A stretch of 64,000 nt of DNA from Maricaulis sp. (GCA_017643585.1 JAEPND010000013.1:1-64000), one strand, 5' to 3'. Positions 19,474 through 27,470 are shown, numbered from the stretch's first letter. Numbers and translations: made by a program. Notes: generated from the letters alone by a model not told the origin.

Positions 19474-21027
19474 ATGTCTCTCGCCGCCTTGAAAGCCCAT
19501 GCCGACCGCCTCGGAGGCGCGTCTCTTCGCGATATCGTCGATGGGCGTGGCCCTGCCCTGTCTGATTGGGTGTTCAGTGCGGCGGGCATCGAGCTGGATC
19601 TGACCAAACAGCGTCTGGATGCCGATGCCCTGGCATCGCTGCTCGAGGCTGCGGATTCGCTGGAACTCGCTCACCACCGGGACACGCTCCTGTCCGGTGG
19701 AGTTGTCAATCCGACAGAGGGGCGGCCGGCATTGCACATGGCCTATCGCGAAGGGGCAAAGATCTCCGGCACTGATGCTGCAGACCTCGTGGCGCGAACC
19801 CAGGCCCAGACACGTGAATTCGCCCAGGCGGTGCGCTCCGGCACCTATCAGCCGTCTGGCAAGGCCATTACGCGGGTGGTGAATATCGGTATCGGCGGGT
19901 CCGACCTCGGTCCCCGCCTTATTGCTGACGCCCTGGCGGAATTCGCGGATGGCGGGCCTGAGATGCGGTTTGTCGCGAGCCTGGATCCCAGCGATCTGCG
20001 TCTGGCGGTCGATGGCGCCGACCCCGAGACCCTCCTGTTTATTGTCGCGTCGAAATCCTTCTCTACACAGGAAACCCTGATGGGCGCCGAGGCTGCGCGC
20101 GCCTGGTTGTCCGCGCATGTGCCGGCTGACCGGCTAGGCGGCCATTTCGCGGCAGCGTCTGCAGCCCCTCAAAAGGCGGCGGCCTTTGGCATTCCCGCAG
20201 AGCGCGTGTTCGATTTTCCGGATTGGGTGGGCGGTCGTTATTCCGTCTGGAGTGCTGTCGGACTGAGCCTGGAGATCGGTCTGGGTCCCGATGTTTTCGC
20301 TGCTTTCCGCGCCGGGGCGCAGCAGATGGACCAGCATTTCGCGTCTGCACCTCTGGCGGAGAACCTGCCGGTCCTCAAGGGGTTGATCGATGCCTGGAAC
20401 CGCGTGGCATTGGGATATCCAAGCCGCTGTGTTGCCGCTTATTCAGCGCGGCTGGGCAAGCTGGCGGATTATCTTCAACAGCTGGAGATGGAATCACTCG
20501 GCAAATCCGTAACGCTGGACGGTGCACCGGCGCCTACCGCGGGCGGTGCCCTGGTCTGGGGCGGCGCCGGCACCGAAATCCAGCATTCCTTTTTCCAGTG
20601 GCTGCACCAGGGCAAGGACATCGTCCCGGTCGACTTCATCGGGGTGAAGCGGCATTTCGCCAGTGCGGATGCGCGTGAACGTGCGCTCGCCGCGAACATG
20701 GCAGCTCAGGGAGCTGCACTTCTTGATGGTCGCCAGCTGTCTGAGGCCGACGAGGGCGAGCTGGCCAGCCACAAGTCCATGCCAGGCGGGCGACCTTCCG
20801 CCATGCTGTTGCTGGACGACCTTAACCCACAGACGCTGGGCGCGCTGATCGCCCTGCATGAGCATAAGGTATTCGTTGAAGGCGTCGTCTACGGAATTAA
20901 TCCCTACGACCAATGGGGGGTCGAACTCGGGAAAGTCCTGACAGCAGGTATTCTCAAAGGCGAAACGAAAGAGTACGACGCGTCCACCAAAGCGTTGCTG
21001 GACCGGACCGGTTTTGGGGGCTGGTAA
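19474..21027 (+). CDS. pgi: glucose-6-phosphate isomerase
   Basis: Pgi interconverts glucose-6-phosphate and fructose-6-phosphate. The 517 residues are near the usual bacterial length. Signature stretches are VVNIGIGGSDLGPR near residue 131 (sugar-phosphate binding), IVASKSFSTQETL, the catalytic-Glu region before SLGKS, and GINPYDQWGVELGK near the C terminus. It lies 56 bases before tkt on the same strand, so hexose- and pentose-phosphate steps are probably co-expressed. Together with the upstream AGE gene and manC it links central sugar phosphates to GDP-mannose. Confidence 0.96.
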   Translation: MSLAALKAHADRLGGASLRDIVDGRGPALSDWVFSAAGIELDLTKQRLDADALASLLEAADSLELAHHRDTLLSGGVVNPTEGRPALHMAYREGAKISGTDAADLVARTQAQTREFAQAVRSGTYQPSGKAITRVVNIGIGGSDLGPRLIADALAEFADGGPEMRFVASLDPSDLRLAVDGADPETLLFIVASKSFSTQETLMGAEAARAWLSAHVPADRLGGHFAAASAAPQKAAAFGIPAERVFDFPDWVGGRYSVWSAVGLSLEIGLGPDVFAAFRAGAQQMDQHFASAPLAENLPVLKGLIDAWNRVALGYPSRCVAAYSARLGKLADYLQQLEMESLGKSVTLDGAPAPTAGGALVWGGAGTEIQHSFFQWLHQGKDIVPVDFIGVKRHFASADARERALAANMAAQGAALLDGRQLSEADEGELASHKSMPGGRPSAMLLLDDLNPQTLGALIALHEHKVFVEGVVYGINPYDQWGVELGKVLTAGILKGETKEYDASTKALLDRTGFGGW

Positions 21028-21083
21028 GGCTTCGTTCGACCACGAATCCCGCTACACCCGCAGCGGATCTTAAAGAGGCGATC

Positions 21084-23060
21084 ATGAGCACGAATATCGG
21101 TTCGCAATACACTGACATGGCCAACGCAATCCGCGCCCTGTCGATGGATGCAGTTCAAGCGGCAAATTCCGGCCACCCGGGCATGCCGATGGGTATGGCA
21201 GATGTAGCGACCGTGCTTTGGGCGCGGCATATGAAGTTCGATCCGGCGGCGCCGGGCTGGGCGGACCGGGACCGGTTCATCCTGTCCGCTGGGCATGGTT
21301 CGATGCTGATCTATTCGCTGTTGCACCTGACCGGCTTCGAAGACGTCACAATGGATGAGCTTCGCAATTTCCGTCAGATGGGCTCGTTGACAGCGGGGCA
21401 CCCTGAATACGGTCACACGCCGGGTGTTGAGGCGACGACCGGCCCGCTGGGGCAGGGCATTTCCATGGCGGTGGGAATGGCGCTGGCCGAACGTATGCTC
21501 AATGCAGAATATGGTGATGACCTGGTCGATCACCGGACCTGGGTGATCGCGTCCGACGGTGACCTTCAGGAGGGCATCAGCCACGAAGCCATTTCTATCG
21601 CGGGCCATCTCAAGCTGAACCGTCTGTGTGTTCTGTGGGATGATAACGAGATCTCGATTGACGGCGCCACCAGCGTTTCGGAATCGACTGATGTTGTCAA
21701 GCGGTTCGAGGCTGCGGGCTGGACGACGGCGCGTGTCGATGGCCACGACATGGACGCGATTGACCAGGCCCTGTCCGAGGCCCGTCAAAGCGACAAGCCG
21801 GTGCTGATTTCTTGCCAGACCACGATTGGTTTTGGTGCTCCGACCAAGGCTGGAACAGCTGGCAGCCATGGAGCGCCGCTGGGGGATGAGGAAATCGCCG
21901 GCGCGCGCAAGGCGCTGGGCTGGGACCATGCGCCGTTTGTCATTCCTGATGAGGTTTATGAGAACTGGCGCGCGGTTGGCTCGCCGGAGGCCCATGATGC
22001 CTGGCGTGATCGTCTCGCTTCCACGGACAAGGCCGATGAGCTGGTCTCCCAGCTCTCGGGCGAGCCGGGTGAGGCGGGGCTCGAGGCGCTCGCAGCATGG
22101 CGCAAGCAAGTTGCCGAGGAACGTCCGGACCTGGCCTCTCGCGCTGCGTCAGGCAAGACCCTGGAAGCGATCATCCGCAGCTGGCCTGGTTTGATCGGTG
22201 GTTCCGCAGATCTCACCGGCTCCAACCTAACGAAAACAAGCCATGGCGGCGCTGTTACGGCGGACGACTATGCTGGCCCCTACATCCATTTCGGGGTGCG
22301 CGAACACGGCATGGCGGCCTGTGCAAACGGCATGGCGCTTCATGGCGGTATCACGCCCTATGTGGCGACCTTCCTGGTTTTTGCTGATTATTGCCGCGGT
22401 TCCATGCGTTTGTCGTCGCTGATGGAGCAACCGGTTGTCTATGTGCTGACGCACGACTCAATCGGGCTGGGTGAAGATGGTCCAACCCACCAGCCGGTGG
22501 AGACGCTGGCTTCGCTGCGTGCCATTCCGAACATGCATGTTTTCCGTCCGGCTGATGCGCTGGAAACCGCGGAAGCCTGGGAGCTTTCGCTCAAGCGCGA
22601 CAACGGGCCTAGCGTGCTGGCACTGTCCCGCCAGAAACTTCCCTTCCTGCGTGAGGATGACGGCGCCGAGAACATGTCGGCCCGAGGTGCTTATGTTCTT
22701 CGCGATGCGGCAGATGCCAAGGCCGTCATCATCGCCACGGGATCAGAGGTTTCGCTCGCGGTCGAGGCCCAGGCCAAGCTCGCCGAAGAGGGCATTGCGG
22801 TCCGCGTGGTTTCTGCACCATGCCTGGATATCTTCCTGGACCAAGCTGCGTCCTATCAGGATGAGGTTCTGGGAACGGATCTGCCGGTTATCGGCGTGGA
22901 GGCTGCTCTGCGTTACGGCTGGGACAGCATTATCGGCCGCAAGGGGCAGTTCGTCGGGATGTCAGGGTTTGGTGCCAGCGCGCCGGCCGGTGAGCTCTAC
23001 GAGCATTTCAATATCACGGCTCCGGCAGTTGCCGAGGCGGTCCGCAAGGCGCTCGGCTGA
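21084..23060 (+). CDS. tkt: transketolase
   Basis: Transketolase moves two-carbon units between sugar phosphates with thiamine diphosphate. The 658 residues match the family. NSGHPGMPMGMADV lies at the N terminus, GPLGQGISMAVGMA and SDGDLQEGISHEA form the cofactor-binding GDG...N motif region, DGHDMDAI follows, and the pyrimidine-domain GVREHGMAA carries the catalytic Glu. The ATG at 21084 after AGAGGCG is preferred; the frame is open upstream into pgi. The gene ends 24 bases before the convergent cupin-4 gene with no visible terminator between them. Confidence 0.96.
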   Translation: MSTNIGSQYTDMANAIRALSMDAVQAANSGHPGMPMGMADVATVLWARHMKFDPAAPGWADRDRFILSAGHGSMLIYSLLHLTGFEDVTMDELRNFRQMGSLTAGHPEYGHTPGVEATTGPLGQGISMAVGMALAERMLNAEYGDDLVDHRTWVIASDGDLQEGISHEAISIAGHLKLNRLCVLWDDNEISIDGATSVSESTDVVKRFEAAGWTTARVDGHDMDAIDQALSEARQSDKPVLISCQTTIGFGAPTKAGTAGSHGAPLGDEEIAGARKALGWDHAPFVIPDEVYENWRAVGSPEAHDAWRDRLASTDKADELVSQLSGEPGEAGLEALAAWRKQVAEERPDLASRAASGKTLEAIIRSWPGLIGGSADLTGSNLTKTSHGGAVTADDYAGPYIHFGVREHGMAACANGMALHGGITPYVATFLVFADYCRGSMRLSSLMEQPVVYVLTHDSIGLGEDGPTHQPVETLASLRAIPNMHVFRPADALETAEAWELSLKRDNGPSVLALSRQKLPFLREDDGAENMSARGAYVLRDAADAKAVIIATGSEVSLAVEAQAKLAEEGIAVRVVSAPCLDIFLDQAASYQDEVLGTDLPVIGVEAALRYGWDSIIGRKGQFVGMSGFGASAPAGELYEHFNITAPAVAEAVRKALG

Positions 23061-23084
23061 CGAGCGCCCTGCAGCCGGTTGTGA

Positions 23085-24263
23085 TCAGACCGGTTCAGCC
23101 AGACCGAATGCGAACAGGCGGCCGATGGTCGCCTGTTGGTCTTTTTTCTCAAGGTTGGCGAAGGTCGCGAGGCTGATTTCGCCCCCGTCCAGCAAGGTGT
23201 GAAGACCCGGCTCGGCCTTGGCCGGGAAACGGATTTCGCCGCCGGATGTGATGATCACAATCTCCTCGCCGTCCTCGGCCAGGCGCCACGGCGTATTCTC
23301 CCTCAGGCGATAGCGGACATCGGGATCCGTCGGTGTCTTGAAGTTTGCAATCCGTCCCGGTGTGGACGGGAGGCGGGACTGGATGAAGTTGTCGACATAG
23401 ATATGGAAAGCTTCGTCGAGGTCGGCTTCCTTGGCGAAGGTCGAGACCAGTTGCTTGAAGTGCGGGCGCACGCTTTCCATGTCGAAATCCGGGCGCGCAA
23501 AGCCAACTGGCAATGATTGGCGGAATTCCGGGTGGCGGAGCGCGACTTCCGAGATGACCTCCAGCATCAGGTCCGCCCAGGTCTTGACGATAAGGCCCAC
23601 GGTAATGTGCAGCGAGGCTTCGTCGCCATGTGTCAGCGCGTCGTGCATCAGACCGCGCGGGACATAGGCGCAATCGCCCGCTTCCAGGACAAATTCCTCG
23701 ACCGGGTCACCGATCTCGTGGTCGCCTGACCGGAAGCCTTCACCCCGGAAGGGTTTGTCGACGGGCGTGTCGTAGAGGCGCCAGGATTTCGAGCCGGAGA
23801 CCTGCAGCACGAAAACATCATGGTCATCGTAATGCGTCTTGAAGCCCTGCGCGTCCGGCGGGGTGAGGTAGATATTGGTCTGGACATGGCAGGACAGGCG
23901 GGATTCCAATGCCCGGCAAAAATCAGCCAGGGTGGCGTCGACTTCGTGTAACTGAGGCAGGATCAGCGTGGCGCCTTGCTGGAATTGGCGCGCGACCGCG
24001 CCGCGGTCGATGGCGCCGGAGTTAAACGTGTAATCCTCGCGATTCACCGGTGGATCAGCGCGGGTCATGTCCAGCGAGCCGGGTTGGAAATTTATGCTCG
24101 AAACGAGTTCGTCGATGCGGTCGATGGACAATAGGTCGCGATACCGATTGCGGTCCTGGTGTTTGCTGACCAGAGCCTTGCGTTCGTGGTATTGTGCAAA
24201 GAAATCCTCTGCGGAGACCGGGTCGAACAAGTAACCAAATACGTCCTTGGCCCAGGGTTTCAT
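23085..24263 (-). CDS. cupin-4/JmjC-type 2-oxoglutarate oxygenase (ROXA-like)
   Basis: The 392 residues match the cupin_4 family, which includes E. coli ROXA (YcfD, arginyl hydroxylase of ribosomal protein L16) and the human histidyl hydroxylases MINA53 and NO66. The iron ligands are visible: H144 and D146 in THYDDHDVFVLQVSG, and the distal His in PRGLMHDAL near residue 207. SGSKSWRLYD provides the conserved strand with 2-oxoglutarate contacts, and a helical dimerisation plus winged-helix-like C-terminal half follows. The most economical assignment is a ribosomal oxygenase. It is also the last gene on the strand after three Gly-Arg repeat proteins, which makes them alternative candidate substrates. 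A terminator separates it from them. Confidence 0.82.
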   Translation of the reverse strand: MKPWAKDVFGYLFDPVSAEDFFAQYHERKALVSKHQDRNRYRDLLSIDRIDELVSSINFQPGSLDMTRADPPVNREDYTFNSGAIDRGAVARQFQQGATLILPQLHEVDATLADFCRALESRLSCHVQTNIYLTPPDAQGFKTHYDDHDVFVLQVSGSKSWRLYDTPVDKPFRGEGFRSGDHEIGDPVEEFVLEAGDCAYVPRGLMHDALTHGDEASLHITVGLIVKTWADLMLEVISEVALRHPEFRQSLPVGFARPDFDMESVRPHFKQLVSTFAKEADLDEAFHIYVDNFIQSRLPSTPGRIANFKTPTDPDVRYRLRENTPWRLAEDGEEIVIITSGGEIRFPAKAEPGLHTLLDGGEISLATFANLEKKDQQATIGRLFAFGLAEPV

Positions 24264-24322
24264 CTGCTCACTCCCCCTATATTGATATGATCATCTAAGC
24301 GCGGATCCGTCGCGCACGCACG

Positions 24323-24360
24323 AAAAAAGCTTCGCGACAGATCGTCGCGAAGCTCTTTTT
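24323..24360. terminator. bidirectional intrinsic terminator after Tat-repeat gene A
   Basis: A 10-bp perfect stem (GCTTCGCGAC at 24329-24338 with GTCGCGAAGC at 24344-24353) has A6 on the left and a T-rich run on the right, so it ends minus-strand transcription from the repeat gene. It lies 60 bases before the cupin-4 start, so that gene needs read-through or its own promoter. Confidence 0.85.
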
Positions 24361-24378
24361 AAACAGGGTATTGCTTGT

Positions 24379-25008
24379 TCAGCAGCGCCCGCGACCGACT
24401 GGGTCGGCGTAGGAGCCGGTGTCCGCGTCCGTACAATTGCGGCTGCCGCGTCCTCCGCCAACCGGATCCGCATAAGAGCCGGAATCGCTGTCCGTTACAC
24501 CGGAGCGGCGACCGCCGCGTCCACCACCCACGGGATCCGCATAGGAGCCGGTATCGCTGTCGGTGATCCCGGAGCCGCCACGACCGCGGCCCGCTGGGTC
24601 CGCATAGGAGCCGCTGTCGCTGTCAGTGATGCCGCTGCCACCGCGACCATTGCCAGCCGGATCCGCATAGGAGCCGCTGTCGCTGTCAGTGATGCCCGTG
24701 CCGCCGCGTCCGCCACGGCCCCCGCCAACGGGATCCGCATAGGAACCGGAATCAGCATCGGTGATACCGGTGCGACCACCGCCGCCACGGCCATTGCCTA
24801 CCGGGTCAGCGTAGGCGCCGGAATCGGCGTCGGTAATGCCGGAACGATAACCGCCCCCGCGACCGCCGCCGACGGGATCATAGGGGTCAGAGTCTGTATA
24901 GCCCGTGGTCGCGCAAGCGCTGACAACGCTGCCGGCGCCGAGCGTCAACGATCCACCGGCGACTTTGACCAGGAAGGAACGACGACTGATTTTTCCGCGT
25001 TTTGCCAT
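24379..25008 (-). CDS. Tat-exported repeat protein A (probable lipoprotein)
   Basis: I do not recognise a named family. The 209 residues from the ATG at 25006-25008 begin with a twin-arginine signal (SRRSFL and a Gly/Ala/Val-rich core) that ends in VSAC, an acceptable lipobox, so the protein may be a Tat-exported lipoprotein. The remainder is eight repeats of about 18-24 residues with the core TDSDSGSYADPxGxGRG. Asp spacing DxDxGxxxD recalls thrombospondin type-3 calcium loops lacking the fifth-position Asp, and every repeat ends in Gly/Arg. The last residue is Cys. Two shorter paralogues lie directly upstream with the same N terminus (MAKxGKxSRRSF). A role as a calcium-binding, surface or modified-peptide protein is inference. 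Confidence 0.75.
   Translation of the reverse strand: MAKRGKISRRSFLVKVAGGSLTLGAGSVVSACATTGYTDSDPYDPVGGGRGGGYRSGITDADSGAYADPVGNGRGGGGRTGITDADSGSYADPVGGGRGGRGGTGITDSDSGSYADPAGNGRGGSGITDSDSGSYADPAGRGRGGSGITDSDTGSYADPVGGGRGGRRSGVTDSDSGSYADPVGGGRGSRNCTDADTGSYADPVGRGRC
24382..24905 (-). repeat. in-frame tandem repeats of gene A
   Basis: About eight tandem units of 54-72 bases, all in one reading frame, encode the TDSDSGSYADP-type repeats. Units 4 and 5 are nearly identical at DNA level, which suggests recent duplication. Unit length differences come from in-frame variation of the Gly/Arg linker. Confidence 0.8.
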
Positions 25009-25025
25009 GACAAGTATCCCAAAAG

Positions 25026-25057
25026 AAAAACGGACTCCCGGCATGCCGGAAGTCCGT
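25026..25057 (-). terminator. intrinsic terminator after Tat-repeat gene B
   Basis: Read on the minus strand, a stem of ACGGACT plus CCGGC with its complement is followed by TTTTTC. It starts 11 bases past the stop of gene B and lies just ahead of gene A, so each repeat gene is separately closed. Confidence 0.8.
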
Positions 25058-25068
25058 CAAACCACTGA

Positions 25069-25602
25069 CTAGTAGCGGCGCGAGCGTCCGCGACCAGCCG
25101 GGTCGGCACAAGAGCCGGTATCGCTGTCCGTGGTGCCGGGCTGAACATGCCCGCGTCCACGTCCACCCGGGTCGGAGCACGATCCTGAATCCGAATCCGT
25201 CGTGGAACCGCGCCCATTACCCGCTGGATCGCTCGGATCGCTGTCGGTGAGGCCTGAACGTCCGCGGCCATTGCCGACCGGATCGCTTGGATCACTGTCG
25301 GTCAGGCCGCTGCGTCCGCGGCCATTGCCAACGGCGTCGCTCGGATCACTGTCTGTGATGCCGCTGCGGCTGCCGCGACCATATCCACCGCGGTCAGCGT
25401 TGGAACCGCCATCGCTGTCGGTGATGCCCGTGCGGCCGTAGCCGGAACGGTCGGCGTAAGTCCCGCCGTCACTGTCCGTACGACCGGTGTAATTCTGTGC
25501 AACGGCACCGCCGGTTACCAGTCCGACGGCCCCCGTGGCTGCGACGCCACCTGCGACACTCGTCATGAAAGATCGACGGCTGAGTTTGCCCTTTTTGGCC
25601 AT
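25069..25602 (-). CDS. Tat-exported repeat protein B
   Basis: This 177-residue paralogue starts with MAKKGKLSRRSFM, a Tat signal that ends in a normal signal peptidase I site (AVAQ) rather than a lipobox, so the mature protein should be soluble in the periplasm or secreted. Seven repeats follow. The first two keep the long form (TDSDGGTYAD), the middle three are shortened to TDSDPSDPVGNGRG, and the last two replace Tyr with Cys (TDSDTGSCADPAGRGR). Function is unknown. The repeat core, Gly-Arg ends and export route are shared with genes A and C. The gene is bracketed by terminators. Confidence 0.75.
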   Translation of the reverse strand: MAKKGKLSRRSFMTSVAGGVAATGAVGLVTGGAVAQNYTGRTDSDGGTYADRSGYGRTGITDSDGGSNADRGGYGRGSRSGITDSDPSDAVGNGRGRSGLTDSDPSDPVGNGRGRSGLTDSDPSDPAGNGRGSTTDSDSGSCSDPGGRGRGHVQPGTTDSDTGSCADPAGRGRSRRY

Positions 25603-25660
25603 GTCCTACTCCCAATAAAGTGGCCGAGCCTCACAGGCCCGGTTTCCCTCGCAAGATCAA

Positions 25661-25692
25661 AAGAAAACGGGGCGGTTGTGCTGACCGCCCCG
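25661..25692 (-). terminator. intrinsic terminator after Tat-repeat gene C
   Basis: On the minus strand CGGGGCGGT and its complement (25668-25676 with 25684-25692) form a 9-bp stem followed by TTTTCTTTT. It lies 13 bases beyond the stop of gene C. Confidence 0.85.
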
Positions 25693-25705
25693 GATTGCTG
25701 TGGCT

Positions 25706-26038
25706 CTATGCCGGGCCGCGACCGCGTCCGGCCGGGTCGGCGCAAGCGCCGCCATCACTGTCGGTGAAGCCGGTGTTTCCGCGGCCATAACCGGACGAGT
25801 CGGCGCAAGAGCCGCCATCGCTGTCGGTCACGCCGGTATAGCTGGAGCCGTGGTTCGCGTAGTCATTCGGGTCGCTGTCGGTGATACCGGTGCGCGCTGC
25901 CGCATCAACCGGATCCGCATCAACGGAACGCTGAAGCATCGTCGCCCCCGCAACTGCTGCTACTGTACCCGTGGCGATCGTTCCGCCTGCAACGCGAGTC
26001 AGGAATGAGCGACGGCTCATCTTTCCCTTTTTGGCCAT
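25706..26038 (-). CDS. Tat-exported repeat protein C
   Basis: This is the smallest paralogue, about 110 residues from the ATG at 26036-26038, which follows GGGGAG. The N terminus MAKKGKMSRRSFL is a Tat signal with a hydrophobic Gly/Ala/Val core. Only three repeats follow: a degenerate first (TDSDPNDYAN), then two Cys-containing ones (TDSDGGSCAD and TDSDGGACADPAGRGRG). It is the first gene of the group in the direction of transcription and has a long AT-rich upstream region that is the best place for the promoter. Function is unknown, as for the other two. Confidence 0.72.
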   Translation of the reverse strand: MAKKGKMSRRSFLTRVAGGTIATGTVAAVAGATMLQRSVDADPVDAAARTGITDSDPNDYANHGSSYTGVTDSDGGSCADSSGYGRGNTGFTDSDGGACADPAGRGRGPA

Positions 26039-26331
26039 GTTAGTCTCCCCAGAAGCCTGTCGACCGCCCGAAACAGGCCGAATACGCTGCGAAAACACTA
26101 CGCGCGGGAGGCGAGGAGAGCAATGAAAACCTCAATAAATAAAAGGCCTATAAATCAATGCAGTAGATCCATATCATGCGAATGAATTGCAAGAAATATG
26201 AGAATGAAAATCAATAAGCTGCGACTTTTGCGCGCATAACCGGTTTTGCTTCGCCACTTAACGGTTTGTCAGTGATGTTCACGCCTTGTTCTCGGGCGCG
26301 GACCAGTGTTTAGTCACCGCGGGAGGCTGTC
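26039..26331. other. divergent intergenic region between Tat-repeat gene C and ruvC
   Basis: This 293-base stretch is clearly AT-richer than its surroundings in its central part (26120-26220). It must carry the promoters for the repeat genes (leftward) and the ruv operon (rightward). A 20-codon open frame (26123-26185) follows a GAGGAGAG element and could be a leader peptide or chance. I see no convincing hairpin or repeat, and no -35/-10 pair that I would assign with confidence. Confidence 0.5.
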
Positions 26332-26832
26332 ATGAACCAATCCACACGATTGCTCGGCATTGATCCGGGGCTGCGCTGCATGGGCTGGGGCGTGATCGAT
26401 GTGAACGGGAATCGCATGTCCCACATCGCCCACGGGACCCTCAAGCCGCCGACGGACCAGCCTTTGTCGGACCGACTCACCTTCATCTTCAAAGGCGTGC
26501 TCGAACTCGTTGAAACCTACCAACCCTCCGAGTGCTCGATCGAAGAGGCCTTTATGGCCAAGAATGCATCCTCGGCGCTCAAATTGGGCCACGCGCGAGC
26601 TGCGGCATTGCTGGCACCTGCGTCCCAGGGGCGTCCGGTGTTCGAATACGCCGCCCGACTGGTCAAGAAATCGGTTGTTGGAACAGGTGGCGCGGACAAG
26701 TCCCAGATCGCCGCCATGATCACGGTCCTGTTGCCGGGCGTGAAGGCGACCGCCGATGCCGCAGATGCACTGGCGATCGCGATCTGCCACGCTCATCACA
26801 GAAACTCACACGCCGCGGGAGTGGTCGCATGA
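26332..26832 (+). CDS. ruvC: Holliday junction endonuclease RuvC
   Basis: RuvC cleaves four-way DNA junctions symmetrically during recombination repair. The 166 residues match the family, with the RNase H-like fold and acidic metal ligands in LGIDPGLRCMGWG, SIEEAFMAKN and ATADAADALAIA. The ATG follows GGGAGG. The stop overlaps the ruvA start (ATGA), coupling translation of two proteins that work together in the resolvasome. Confidence 0.95.
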   Translation: MNQSTRLLGIDPGLRCMGWGVIDVNGNRMSHIAHGTLKPPTDQPLSDRLTFIFKGVLELVETYQPSECSIEEAFMAKNASSALKLGHARAAALLAPASQGRPVFEYAARLVKKSVVGTGGADKSQIAAMITVLLPGVKATADAADALAIAICHAHHRNSHAAGVVA

Positions 26833-27470
26833 TCGGTATGTTAAAGGGACTGGTTGAGGCAATCGGTGCCGACGAGGTCGTCATTGACGTCAATGGTGTG
26901 GGATATCTGGTTTCAGCCGGTGCCCAGACGCTGGCGCGGCTGGAAGTAGGGGCCGACGTCAAACTGCATATCGAAACCCATGTTCGCGAGGACGCATTCA
27001 AGCTTTTCGGTTTCCTGGATGAGGCCGAGCGCGCCTGGTTCGTGCATCTTCAATCTGTCCAGGGTGTGGGAGCAAAGGCGGCCTTCGCCATTCTCGACGC
27101 TGTGCCGGTTTCTGAAATTGCCAATGCGATAGGGCTCGGCGACAAGTCCACCTTCGGGCGTGCCAAGGGCGTTGGCCCCAAGCTCGCGACACGCATCGCG
27201 ACCGAACTCAAGGACAAGGCCCCACCTGCGGGACGCAGTCTTGGCTTGGGGCTGCCCGCTCACGCATCCGCGCCAAGCGCATCGACCGAGACGTCTGCGG
27301 CGTCCAATGATGAGGCCGCCGTGAGAGAGGGAGCGGTTTCCGCGCTTCTTAACCTGGGTTATGCGGAAACGGTCGCCCGGCAGGCGGTGGCGACCATTCA
27401 GCGCAGCGGCGGCGAGGGCCTGGCGCTGGGCGAGGTCATTCGCCAGTCGCTTAAGGAACTGGCGCCATGA
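26829..27470 (+). CDS. ruvA: Holliday junction-binding protein RuvA
   Basis: RuvA binds the open square junction as a tetramer and loads the RuvB motors. The 213 residues begin MIGMLKGLVEAIG and show the N-terminal OB fold, two helix-hairpin-helix motifs (LQSVQGVGAKAAFAIL and AKGVGPKLATRIATEL), a flexible linker and the RuvB-binding third domain (AVSALLNLGYAE). The ATG at 26829 overlaps the ruvC stop. A longer open frame upstream is only an overlap with ruvC. Confidence 0.95.
   Translation: MIGMLKGLVEAIGADEVVIDVNGVGYLVSAGAQTLARLEVGADVKLHIETHVREDAFKLFGFLDEAERAWFVHLQSVQGVGAKAAFAILDAVPVSEIANAIGLGDKSTFGRAKGVGPKLATRIATELKDKAPPAGRSLGLGLPAHASAPSASTETSAASNDEAAVREGAVSALLNLGYAETVARQAVATIQRSGGEGLALGEVIRQSLKELAP

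Noticed and set aside
24382-25600. CRISPR-like array suggested by regular repeats
   Set aside because: The repeats lie in one continuous reading frame, vary in length by whole codons and have no unique spacers or cas genes nearby.
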